A stretch of DNA of 64,000 nucleotides from an uncultured bacterium (GTDB lineage Bacteria > Bacillota > Clostridia > Lachnospirales > Lachnospiraceae): contig CAJMNR010000017.1 in NCBI GenBank assembly GCA_905214875.1, forward strand, positions 1 to 64,000. The letters run 5' to 3'. The notes under the pieces are model-generated. The model was not told the origin of the DNA. It saw only the letters and a list, made by a program, of their open reading frames with translations, and made no database searches. Position 1 is the first letter of the stretch, and each line of letters begins with the position of its first letter. A program made the translations under genes and the position numbers. Below are positions 17,536-25,342 of the stretch, one piece after another.

Positions 17536-19338
17536 TTATAATAATTCTTCAAATTCGTCTAATAACTTCTTAAATACTAAAAGTGCGTCACTTACTGGCT
17601 TTTTCGTTGTCATATCGACACCGGCACCTTTTAATAAGTCAATTGGATCCTTGCTGCTTCCGCCACGTAAAAAATTGATATAATCTTTTACTGCTGTTTC
17701 TCCTTCATTTAAGATACGTTCCGACAAAGCGATTGCTGCAGAATATCCAGTTGCATATTGATATACATAAAATGCAGTATAGAAATGTGGAATTCTTGCC
17801 CACTCCATATCGATATGGCTATCGATTACCGCATCCTTACCAAAATACTTCGCATTCAAATCATGGTAGATTTCACAAAGGGAATCCGCCGTCAATGGTT
17901 CGTTTGCTTCCACTTTCGCATGAGTAATCATTTCAAATTCTGCAAACATCGCCTGACGATACAACGTCGTTCTAAACTGTTCCAACTGATAATTAATCAA
18001 ATATGCTCGTTTTTTCTTATCCGTTGTCGTCTTAAGAAGATGATGCATTAATAAAGCCTCATTACATGTAGAAGCCACTTCAGCAACAAAGATTTTATAA
18101 CCGGCATAGATGTATGGTTGTGTCGCATCCGAATAATACGAATGGATCGCATGTCCCATCTCATGAGCCAATGTAAATACATTATTTAGATTCTCTTGAT
18201 AATTTAATAAGACATAAGGATGTGTTCCATATGCACCCCAGGAGTATGCGCCGCTTCGCTTTCCTTCATTCTCATATACATCGATCCAGGAATTCTCAAA
18301 GCCTTCCTGTAAAATAGATGCATATTCCTCTCCTAATGGTTTTAACCCTTCAGAAACAATGCTTTTTGCTTCTTCAAATGGAATCTTCATATCCACGTCA
18401 GAAACCATTGGAACATATAAATCATACATATGGATTTCATCTAAAGACAGCACCCTTTTACGTAAATCAATGTAACGGTGCAACAAAGGCAGGTTCTCAT
18501 GAACAACCTCTAACAGATTCTTATATACGGAAACATCTACATTCGAATCGTCTAACTGCATCTTTAACGAAGACTCATAGTTACGAGCCTTAGCATGAAA
18601 TACTTCCTGCTTGATGTTGGCGCTAAATGTAGCTGCAAGTGTATTACGGAAGTTCTCATACGCAGTATATAGCGTATCAAATGCATCTTTACGTACAGTT
18701 CGATCCTTACTTTGCAAAAATAAAGAATATCTTGCGTGGGTAAGTTCCATTTCTTCCCCTTCTTCGTTCTTTACCTTTCCAAACTTCAAATCTGCATTAT
18801 TAAACATGGAGAAAATATTGCTGGAAGCGTCTGCAACCTCTCCCATTTCTGCAAGCAATTTTTCCTCTTTTTTAGACAATACATGTGGTTTTTTACGTAA
18901 TAGATTATCAATATAACGTTTATACTCAAGCAATGCTGGTTCGTCTTTATAAAAGCGATCGATTTTCTCTTCTGGAATATCAAGAATCTCAGCAGTTGCA
19001 AAACTTGTGCTGCTTGAAACCGTCACCATAAGGTTTCCTGCCATATCACTTAACCTCTGATACGTTGCATTGGAAGTATCCTCATGATATCTTTGATTCG
19101 CATAGACATAAACACGCTCTAACAGCTTGTTCATTTGCACGCTCTTTAAGAAATACTCGTATAATGTTTCTGCACCTTCCCCTAGGTGGCCTTCATAAGT
19201 GCTAAGGTCTTTGCTTAATGCAAGAACTTCGTCATATTCCTTCTGCCAAAGCGCATCATCTTCATAAAGATCTGTTATTGCCCATTTATATTTATCATCA
19301 ATTTCACTTCGTTTTTTATTACTTTTCACACTACCCAC
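17536..19338 (-). CDS. pepF: Oligoendopeptidase F (M3 family)
   Basis: Cytoplasmic zinc endopeptidase acting on peptides of roughly 7-17 residues. 600 residues, normal for PepF. The zinc motif HEMGHAIH is at about 392-399, and the third ligand Glu is expected in the NEALLMHHLL helix region. The start is a GTG at 19338 with AAAGGA 8 nt upstream; a second GTG three codons later is possible. The stop codon lies in a 15-bp tandem duplication (GAATTATTATAAAAA then GAATTATTATAAAA), so the sequence just beyond the stop repeats the last codons. Confidence 0.95.
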   Translation of the reverse strand: MGSVKSNKKRSEIDDKYKWAITDLYEDDALWQKEYDEVLALSKDLSTYEGHLGEGAETLYEYFLKSVQMNKLLERVYVYANQRYHEDTSNATYQRLSDMAGNLMVTVSSSTSFATAEILDIPEEKIDRFYKDEPALLEYKRYIDNLLRKKPHVLSKKEEKLLAEMGEVADASSNIFSMFNNADLKFGKVKNEEGEEMELTHARYSLFLQSKDRTVRKDAFDTLYTAYENFRNTLAATFSANIKQEVFHAKARNYESSLKMQLDDSNVDVSVYKNLLEVVHENLPLLHRYIDLRKRVLSLDEIHMYDLYVPMVSDVDMKIPFEEAKSIVSEGLKPLGEEYASILQEGFENSWIDVYENEGKRSGAYSWGAYGTHPYVLLNYQENLNNVFTLAHEMGHAIHSYYSDATQPYIYAGYKIFVAEVASTCNEALLMHHLLKTTTDKKKRAYLINYQLEQFRTTLYRQAMFAEFEMITHAKVEANEPLTADSLCEIYHDLNAKYFGKDAVIDSHIDMEWARIPHFYTAFYVYQYATGYSAAIALSERILNEGETAVKDYINFLRGGSSKDPIDLLKGAGVDMTTKKPVSDALLVFKKLLDEFEELL

Positions 19339-19395
19339 TTAATCATTCCTTTCTGTCAAATGTATTACTAGTATATCACAAAAAGGAAAATCTTA

Positions 19396-20130
19396 CTACT
19401 GAACAGCTTTATTCGTGATACCACAAACAAATCCGTCAATGTAATTCATATACAACTGTTTTGTTGCCACTCTCTTATTCTCACTAATTGGCAAAAACTC
19501 GTCGTTGATAAGATATAACTTACTGTATTCATATTGGGTAATGTGTAGACTGTTTACAAGATATGATTTATGGATGCGAATAAAGAAACAATTCTTTTGT
19601 CGTATGTATTCTTCCACTGCATCTAATCGATCATAATAACTATATGTACCGTTCTTCGTCACAATATTGATTACTCTTCTTGAACTTTCAAAATATAAGA
19701 TATCGTCAAATGGAATCTTTGAAATTACATTCTCTCTCTTATAGTAAAAATATTTATTATTCATATTCAGTTTCTCAATCAATAATTGTATACAATTTCT
19801 AAATTTCTTCCAATCCAAAGGTTTTTTCATAAAGCGAAATGCTTCTACTTCAAAAGCATCTGCAAAAAATCCCTCAATACCTGATATAAAAATGATTTCT
19901 CCACGATTTCCCATACTTCTTAATTGCTTTGCAATCTGAATGCCATTAAAACGTTTTAGCATATTGCCGATTAAGAAGATATCGTATTGATTGTTTTCTT
20001 CCACACGTTTCAGTAACTCTTCCCCTTCAGTTACTGATTCATAATCAACCTTAATTGAATTCATTTTAAAAAAATACTCCATTTGAGCACTTAATCTTTT
20101 GTCATCGTCACACAAAATGATACGATACAT
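19396..20130 (-). CDS. LytTR response regulator with an atypical receiver
   Basis: 244-residue DNA-binding regulator: receiver domain (1-120) plus LytTR domain (about 138-235, with YFESSRRVINIV and FIRIHKSYLVN). The acidic pocket CDDD (7-10), a Ser in FISG and the Lys in FMKKP are present, but where the phosphoacceptor Asp belongs the sequence reads FLIGNML with Gly55, so phosphorylation by a histidine kinase seems impossible. No kinase gene is adjacent. The start at 20130 follows AAGGAGGAG. Likely controlled by ligand, protein partner or expression level; the target is unknown, though it lies divergently next to ylbJ. Confidence 0.85.
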   Translation of the reverse strand: MYRIILCDDDKRLSAQMEYFFKMNSIKVDYESVTEGEELLKRVEENNQYDIFLIGNMLKRFNGIQIAKQLRSMGNRGEIIFISGIEGFFADAFEVEAFRFMKKPLDWKKFRNCIQLLIEKLNMNNKYFYYKRENVISKIPFDDILYFESSRRVINIVTKNGTYSYYDRLDAVEEYIRQKNCFFIRIHKSYLVNSLHITQYEYSKLYLINDEFLPISENKRVATKQLYMNYIDGFVCGITNKAVQ

Positions 20131-20330
20131 AATGAACTCCTCCTTATTAACCTTATACTTCCCAGTATTTATAACTTCCCTTTTCGTGTAGTCGTTCTGC
20201 AAAATACACAATTAACAATTTTTCTTCTCATATTTTTTATTATACAAACTCAAACTTTAAAAAGCAATTACTTTTTGTAATTTTTTAACATTTTTTTGTT
20301 GTATCGAATAATGTCCTTACATTCGCAATA

Positions 20331-20358
20331 GAATGTACAAAGAAATAAATCATATTAT
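20331..20358 (+). promoter_or_regulatory. Candidate sigma-E promoter of ylbJ
   Basis: GAATGTA (20331-20337) and CATATTAT (20351-20358), 13 bp apart, resemble the sigma-E boxes KMATATT and CATACAMT, 44 bp before ylbJ. In B. subtilis ylbJ belongs to the sigma-E regulon. The -35 match is only 5 of 7. Confidence 0.4.
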
Positions 20359-20401
20359 GTGCAACTTATCCAATAAGTCTGTTTGATGGAAAGGTTTAAA
20401 T

Positions 20402-21406
20402 ATGAAAGCCACAAAAAAAGTACTGAATATACGCATCATTCTCTCACTATGCACCCTCCTTCTCTTAACCATATTGTTATTCTTCCCAAAAGCCTCACTG
20501 GCAGGCGCTGAAAGCGGCATTTTACTATGGTTTAACGTAGTTTTACCGACTCTCCTCCCCTTCATCATTGTGTCCAACCTAATCATTAATCTTAAGCTAA
20601 CTGAAGGGGTCAGCAAGGTCTTTTACCCTTTGTTAAAGCGCTTCTTGCACGTATCGAAAAATGGTTCCTATGTAGCCATAATCGGCTTGCTTACCGGACT
20701 GCCCGTTGGTGCCAAAGCATGTGCTGACCTAGTAAAGAAGCATATGATTTCTAAGGAGGAAGGACAATACCTGCTTACCTTTTGTAACAATGCCAGTCCT
20801 ATGTTCCTCATAAGCTATATTTCGATCAGTACCCTTGATCTTCCGGGAAAAAGGTACGTATTCTTACTATTAATCTACGTATCAGCGATTTTAACAGGGT
20901 TTCTCTATCGTTTCGTACATAAAAAGCAAATGACGTCGTTTGCAAACATCACCAAAACCAAAATTACCGCTGTAGTGTCCACGCAATCTGTAGATACTGC
21001 CCAATCTACTCGTCCAAAAGCAAAGTTTGAGTTAGTAGATTCAGCAATCATGAGTGGTTTTGATGTTATCACCCGTGTAGGTGGGTATATCGTCCTATTT
21101 TCGATTGTTTCGAACGTTTTTCTCTCTGTTGCACCTGCTAACAACGTCCTAAGTTTCGTCACTGTTGGATTCATCGAAATAACAAATGGCGTCAATACAT
21201 TAGGTTCCTGCTTTTTACCCCTAAACGTAAAAATAGCCCTAATCCTATCACTTACCGCATTTGGCGGGCTATCAAGTGTAGCTCAGACCAAAAGTGTAAT
21301 TGACGAATCGGGACTATCCATACGTAGCTATTTTGTTTATAAGATAATTAATGGCTGTATCACTTTCGCTATTGTTTCGGTGTATCTTCAACTATGTAAG
21401 TTCTAA
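20402..21406 (+). CDS. ylbJ: Sporulation integral membrane protein YlbJ
   Basis: 334 residues, about eight hydrophobic helices, with the nucleoside-recognition (Gate) domain architecture: an N-terminal LLWFNVVLPTLLPFIIVSN segment, a central GLLTGLPVGAKACADLV and FCNNASPMFLISY, and a C-terminal GFIEITNGV and AFGGLSSVAQ. In B. subtilis YlbJ is made in the mother cell and needed for a normal spore cortex. It lies beside coaD and rsmD, as ylbJ-ylbI-ylbH do in Bacillus, though here it runs convergently to them. SD GGAAAGG is 8 nt upstream. Confidence 0.9.
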   Translation: MKATKKVLNIRIILSLCTLLLLTILLFFPKASLAGAESGILLWFNVVLPTLLPFIIVSNLIINLKLTEGVSKVFYPLLKRFLHVSKNGSYVAIIGLLTGLPVGAKACADLVKKHMISKEEGQYLLTFCNNASPMFLISYISISTLDLPGKRYVFLLLIYVSAILTGFLYRFVHKKQMTSFANITKTKITAVVSTQSVDTAQSTRPKAKFELVDSAIMSGFDVITRVGGYIVLFSIVSNVFLSVAPANNVLSFVTVGFIEITNGVNTLGSCFLPLNVKIALILSLTAFGGLSSVAQTKSVIDESGLSIRSYFVYKIINGCITFAIVSVYLQLCKF

Positions 21407-21444
21407 GATATCATAAGTACGAAAGTTTCATAGCCATTTAGAAA

Positions 21445-22086
21445 CTATTCTTGTTCTGAATCTGTATTTACATCAAATTCAAAATCATGTGCTTCTTCTT
21501 GAGTTTGCGTATCTTGCGTTGCCGCTGCCTGTTGGCTGCTGTAAAGCTGATCCGTAAGCTCTTTTCTATTTGCTTTTACAATATTTAAATTTTCTTCTAC
21601 AGAAGAAAGTAATGTATTGAATTTATTTCTAGACTCTTCTAATGCATTTCCAAGGATGCTTTCTACTACGCCAAGCATTTCTTCAGAATAAGCTAAAGAT
21701 CCTGTACGAATCTGTTCTGCATCATTATTTGCACTTGCAAGGATTTGATCTGCATGTGCTTGTGCTTCCTCAACAATAGCATTTGCTTGCGCATAAGCCT
21801 GTTGCATGATTTCATGCTCACTAATCAAATTGTTTGTCTTTTCTTGCGCTTCTGCAAGCATTGTTGCTGCTTTATCTTCTGCATCAGAAAGAATAGCATC
21901 ACGATTATTAATAATCTTTTGATAACGTTTGATTTCATCAGGAGTTCGTAAACGTAACTCGTCTAATAAATCATATAATTCATCTTTTGGCACAATTACC
22001 TTTGTTGATGACAATGGTGCACTTTTACAACTCTCTACATATTCATAAATATCTTCAATTAGTTGTTCAATCCTACTTGCTCCCAT
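21445..22086 (-). CDS. Coiled-coil protein downstream of coaD
   Basis: 213 residues with no TM segment. The middle (about 55-140) is a long Ala/Glu/Gln-rich coiled coil of the kind seen in DivIVA-like and V-ATPase subunit H-like proteins (for example EDKAATMLAEAQEKTNNLI, AQANAIVEEAQAHADQILA). The C-terminus is acidic (ending NTDSEQE). The N-terminus IEQLIEDIYEYVESC may be a small helical domain. Many Lachnospiraceae carry such a gene beside coaD; its function is unknown. AGGAGTG precedes the ATG; 38 bp after coaD. Confidence 0.8.
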   Translation of the reverse strand: MGASRIEQLIEDIYEYVESCKSAPLSSTKVIVPKDELYDLLDELRLRTPDEIKRYQKIINNRDAILSDAEDKAATMLAEAQEKTNNLISEHEIMQQAYAQANAIVEEAQAHADQILASANNDAEQIRTGSLAYSEEMLGVVESILGNALEESRNKFNTLLSSVEENLNIVKANRKELTDQLYSSQQAAATQDTQTQEEAHDFEFDVNTDSEQE

Positions 22087-22124
22087 ATAAACACTCCTAT
22101 CTATTAATTTCTAGCGAAAACCCG

Positions 22125-22598
22125 TTAGAACTTTGCATGTACAGCATCTATAATCTCTGCTGGCACAAAATGACTGATATCACCATGATAACTAGCAATT
22201 TCACGTACTACGCTTGAACTTAAGTAAGAGTAATCCAGACTTGTAGTAAGGAAAATTGTATCAATGTTGCCGTTCATCTTGTGATTTAGCTGAGCGATCT
22301 GTAGCTCATATTCAAAATCAGAAACTGCACGTAAACCTCTTACAATTGTTGTAGCATTTCTCTTTTTTGCATAATCTACAAGCAATCCATCAAATGCTTC
22401 AATTGAAACATTATCAATATCTTTTGTAACCTTTTCTAATAACTGGACTCTTTCTTCTACAGTAAAAGTAGGCTTTTTGGCACTATTTTGTAATACTGCG
22501 ATAATCAAAAGATCAAACATCTTTGAAGATCGCATGATAATATCCAAATGTCCATAGGTTACTGGGTCAAAACTACCCGGATATATGCCTATCCTCAT
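22125..22598 (-). CDS. coaD: Phosphopantetheine adenylyltransferase
   Basis: Fourth step of coenzyme A synthesis: 4'-phosphopantetheine plus ATP gives dephospho-CoA. 157 residues, the full family length. The nucleotidyltransferase motif GSFDPVTYGHLDI lies at the N-terminus, IVRGLRAVSDFEYE in the middle, and the SSSVVREIA (ISSTxxR-like) motif near the C-terminus. SD AGGAGG; 33 bp downstream of rsmD, as in Bacillus. Confidence 0.97.
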   Translation of the reverse strand: MRIGIYPGSFDPVTYGHLDIIMRSSKMFDLLIIAVLQNSAKKPTFTVEERVQLLEKVTKDIDNVSIEAFDGLLVDYAKKRNATTIVRGLRAVSDFEYELQIAQLNHKMNGNIDTIFLTTSLDYSYLSSSVVREIASYHGDISHFVPAEIIDAVHAKF

Positions 22599-22631
22599 AC
22601 TAACCTCCTAAACTGTCAGTACACTAAACAA

Positions 22632-23186
22632 TTATTTTCTTCTTACAAATATATGTTTATTTGTCTTGTAATTTTTAATTTTTTCAATTGTATAACCGAT
22701 TTCTTCAATATAATCGATTTCGGTCTCTAAGCTCGCCTCAATGATGATCAAAGTCTCCTCATTGATGATTCTGCTATCTTTAAGTCGTAACAACACATCT
22801 TTCTCAAACTCGTTATTATATGGTGGATCCATAAATACGTATTGATATACTTTTTGATGTTTTTCTAATCGCTTAATCGCTTCTGCATAATCTGTTGCAA
22901 GAACCATTGACTGATCAGATAACTTTGTAGCTTTTAAATTCTCGTTAATTACTTTGACCGCATCTGGATTTTTCTCTACAAATGCAGCGAATTCGCATCC
23001 GCGACTTAATGCTTCTATTCCAATTGCTCCACTTCCTGCAAATAAATCTAAGAAATTTGTATCATATAAATCGTACTGAAGCATGTTAAATAACGTCTCT
23101 TTAATGCGATCTGTTGTTGGTCTTGTTGACATTCCTTCTAGCGTTTTTAGCTGAATTCGTCTTGCTTTCCCAGCAATTACTCTCAT
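22632..23186 (-). CDS. rsmD: 16S rRNA (guanine(966)-N2)-methyltransferase RsmD
   Basis: SAM-dependent methyltransferase of 184 residues. It begins MRVIAGKARRIQL; the SAM motif LDLFAGSGAIGIEALSRG is at about 47-64 and the catalytic MDPPYNNEF (DPPY) near 117. The start at 23186 follows AAAGGAAG; longer in-frame options lack homology. First gene of the rsmD-coaD-coiled-coil unit. Confidence 0.95.
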   Translation of the reverse strand: MRVIAGKARRIQLKTLEGMSTRPTTDRIKETLFNMLQYDLYDTNFLDLFAGSGAIGIEALSRGCEFAAFVEKNPDAVKVINENLKATKLSDQSMVLATDYAEAIKRLEKHQKVYQYVFMDPPYNNEFEKDVLLRLKDSRIINEETLIIIEASLETEIDYIEEIGYTIEKIKNYKTNKHIFVRRK

Positions 23187-23325
23187 GAATGTTCTTCCTT
23201 TCCGCCAGAGGCATCCATTACACTTTTCGCAAAAATGTAACAAAATTAATTTAATTCACAATTAGTCTATCTCATTATTCCCTATAATTCAATAGGAAAT
23301 GTTAAAATTGTCTAATAATATATGT

Positions 23326-23350
23326 AAAGGAGCCTAATTGAGGCTCCTTT
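23326..23350. terminator. Hairpin between the SASP gene and rsmD
   Basis: Perfect 10-bp stem AAAGGAGCCT / AGGCTCCTTT with a 5-nt loop, 80 bp past the SASP stop codon. The U tract is short; probably the SASP terminator. Confidence 0.65.
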
Positions 23351-23429
23351 TAGATGCTTCATCTAAATTTTCGCTGATAGTATTCTTGTAACAAGTACTT
23401 CATGCTAGCTATCCGCTAATTATATGGTG

Positions 23430-23630
23430 TTATTTTCCTGCCATACGTTTTTCTTGTTCGGCGATCATTTTCTTAACCATATATCCGCCTACACTACCGT
23501 TTTGGTATGAAGTAAGATCTCCATTATAACCATGTTTTAATGGTACTCCTAGTTCAGAAGCTATTTCGTATTTAAATCTATCCATTGCTTCTTTTGCTTC
23601 AGGAACCTCAACTCTGTTTCGACTTGACAT
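23430..23630 (-). CDS. Small acid-soluble spore protein, alpha/beta type
   Basis: 66-residue DNA-coating spore protein. The germination-protease (GPR) cleavage region reads KYEIASELGVPL, and the C-terminal DNA-binding signature reads GYNGDLTSYQNGSVGGYMVKKMI (given here only as landmarks). In dormant spores it protects DNA and serves as an amino-acid store at germination. The start at 23630 follows GGAGG; a much longer open frame upstream is not part of the protein. Expected to be expressed in the forespore (sigma-G). Confidence 0.95.
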   Translation of the reverse strand: MSSRNRVEVPEAKEAMDRFKYEIASELGVPLKHGYNGDLTSYQNGSVGGYMVKKMIAEQEKRMAGK

Positions 23631-23740
23631 GAGTAACGCCTCCGTTCTTATTTCGACTTTTTGTTGTATTTTTAAAGCCTTATACAAAGTCTTAAAAATG
23701 CAACTTCGAAATAATAAGTGTTGGTTGTTTGTTACACTCT

Positions 23741-23769
23741 TATTATGTGTAAAATTCATCTGTTTACAC
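23741..23769 (-). promoter_or_regulatory. Candidate sigma-G promoter of the SASP gene
   Basis: On the minus strand GTGTA (23765-23769) and CATAATA (23741-23747), 17 bp apart, fit the forespore boxes GYATR and CATnnTA with one mismatch, 110 bp before the SASP start. Confidence 0.4.
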
Positions 23770-23797
23770 TAGAAGATACTGTATTTTTTGTTATTTT

Positions 23798-25327
23798 TTA
23801 TAAACAATATATATCATCAGCTTCAATCGTAGAAACTTGCTCTTTTGTAGGGCTATCATATGTAACAAGTCGATTTGCCTGGTTGACTAATATCTTTTCA
23901 AAAAGATTTCTGATTCCTCTCGCATTACCGAACTCTTTATTCTGAGTCACTTTATGTTCACATAAAAAACTACGCACTTTTTCCTTTGCTTCTTTTGTCA
24001 AATGTAATTTAGAAGCAGTTGCAAGACTCACTAAGATTTCTTCTAATTCCTCCACAGAATAATCCTCGAATTCAATAAAGGTATTAAAACGACTGATTAG
24101 TCCCGTATTTGATTTCAAGAATGTTTGCATCTCTTCCTTATATCCAGCAACGATTACCACAAGGTCATCTCTATGGTCTTCCATCATCTTCACCAATGTA
24201 TCAATTGCTTCACTTCCGAAGTCATTCGAATTACTAGGCGTTGCTAAACTATATGCTTCATCAATAAAAAGAACACCGCCAAGCGCGCTCTTTACTACAT
24301 CCTTTACTTTGATTGCTGTTTGTCCAACATAGCCTGCGACTAAGCCCGAACGATCCGTTTCAATAAAGGTCCCTTTTTTTAGGATTCCAAGTTCCTTATA
24401 GATTTCTGCCATTAGCCTAGCAACAGTAGTCTTTCCGGTTCCAGGATTTCCGGTAAACACCATGTGGTATGACATCGTAGAAATCGGCATATCGTACTGC
24501 ATACGTAGTTTTCGAACTTTAATCACATTGATTAGCGAGTTAATCTGTTCTTTTACCGTTTTTAAACCAATCAAAGAATTCAATTCTTCTAATAACTGAT
24601 CAATCCTTGATTCTTCTTCCACAACCTCTTCTGTTTCGATTTCTTTTGCAGATGACTCAATTATCTTGTCATTTTTCGTAACATTAGTCGTTTCTTGTTT
24701 CTTTTCGCATATCGAGGAGTCATTTATTGTCAAAATACTCATATCTTCGTAATTTACAATAGATTCATTTACCATCTTCTTAAACAAATATCTTCTCGGA
24801 AAATTACTCTTTCTCTGATCTACATTAATAAAATTACACGTTTGCTCATAAAACTTCTCGATAAAAATCAAAGCCTGTTTACTCTTTTCACCATCCAAGC
24901 TTGCTAATGCAAGCAATATAGACATCATACGATCAAAAAATACAGAGCTAAGTTCCTTCTTCTTTTCATAATCATACAAACCACAAAGCTGTAATAAGAT
25001 TGGAGGAGCGCTTACAACCTTCTTAGCCATTGTAAGCGATTCCTCGTCAAATCCTTTCTCATCTGTAAGTGGTAACATTTCTTTTTCTACAAGCCGTTTA
25101 ATAAACTGTTTGCTTGTTTCATCCATATAGTTACAAAACACACAGTACTCAACTAATACCGATTGTATATATAAATCAAGAGAATCGTAAATCGTATGTT
25201 TTAGCAATTTTTCGGGTTCCTTGTAATACCCTTCCTTATCTAGCGTTTCACAAATGCCTTTCATGACAAGATAATTTTCATATGCTATTTCATAAAAATA
25301 AGTATTGTAGTTCGAAAATTGCTGCAT
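23798..25327 (-). CDS. CbxX/SpoVK-type AAA+ ATPase
   Basis: 509 residues. The first 240 or so are mostly helical without a recognised domain. An AAA+ module of the CbxX/CfqX-SpoVK family follows: Walker A GNPGTGKT near residue 291, GYVGQTA pore-loop region, Walker B VLFIDEAYSL, sensor region VIVAGYKEEM, and RFNTFIEFEDYS. B. subtilis SpoVK (about 320 residues) is a sporulation protein with the same AAA module but lacks the long N-terminal part. It starts 15 bp after recG, so it is probably co-transcribed with it. Function beyond ATP-driven remodelling is unknown. Confidence 0.85.
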   Translation of the reverse strand: MQQFSNYNTYFYEIAYENYLVMKGICETLDKEGYYKEPEKLLKHTIYDSLDLYIQSVLVEYCVFCNYMDETSKQFIKRLVEKEMLPLTDEKGFDEESLTMAKKVVSAPPILLQLCGLYDYEKKKELSSVFFDRMMSILLALASLDGEKSKQALIFIEKFYEQTCNFINVDQRKSNFPRRYLFKKMVNESIVNYEDMSILTINDSSICEKKQETTNVTKNDKIIESSAKEIETEEVVEEESRIDQLLEELNSLIGLKTVKEQINSLINVIKVRKLRMQYDMPISTMSYHMVFTGNPGTGKTTVARLMAEIYKELGILKKGTFIETDRSGLVAGYVGQTAIKVKDVVKSALGGVLFIDEAYSLATPSNSNDFGSEAIDTLVKMMEDHRDDLVVIVAGYKEEMQTFLKSNTGLISRFNTFIEFEDYSVEELEEILVSLATASKLHLTKEAKEKVRSFLCEHKVTQNKEFGNARGIRNLFEKILVNQANRLVTYDSPTKEQVSTIEADDIYCL

Positions 25328-25342
25328 AACCCTTACTCCTCC

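Noticed and set aside
23718..23945. Plus-strand frame over the SASP upstream region and the AAA gene end
   Set aside because: Overlaps the well-supported AAA gene and has no SD.
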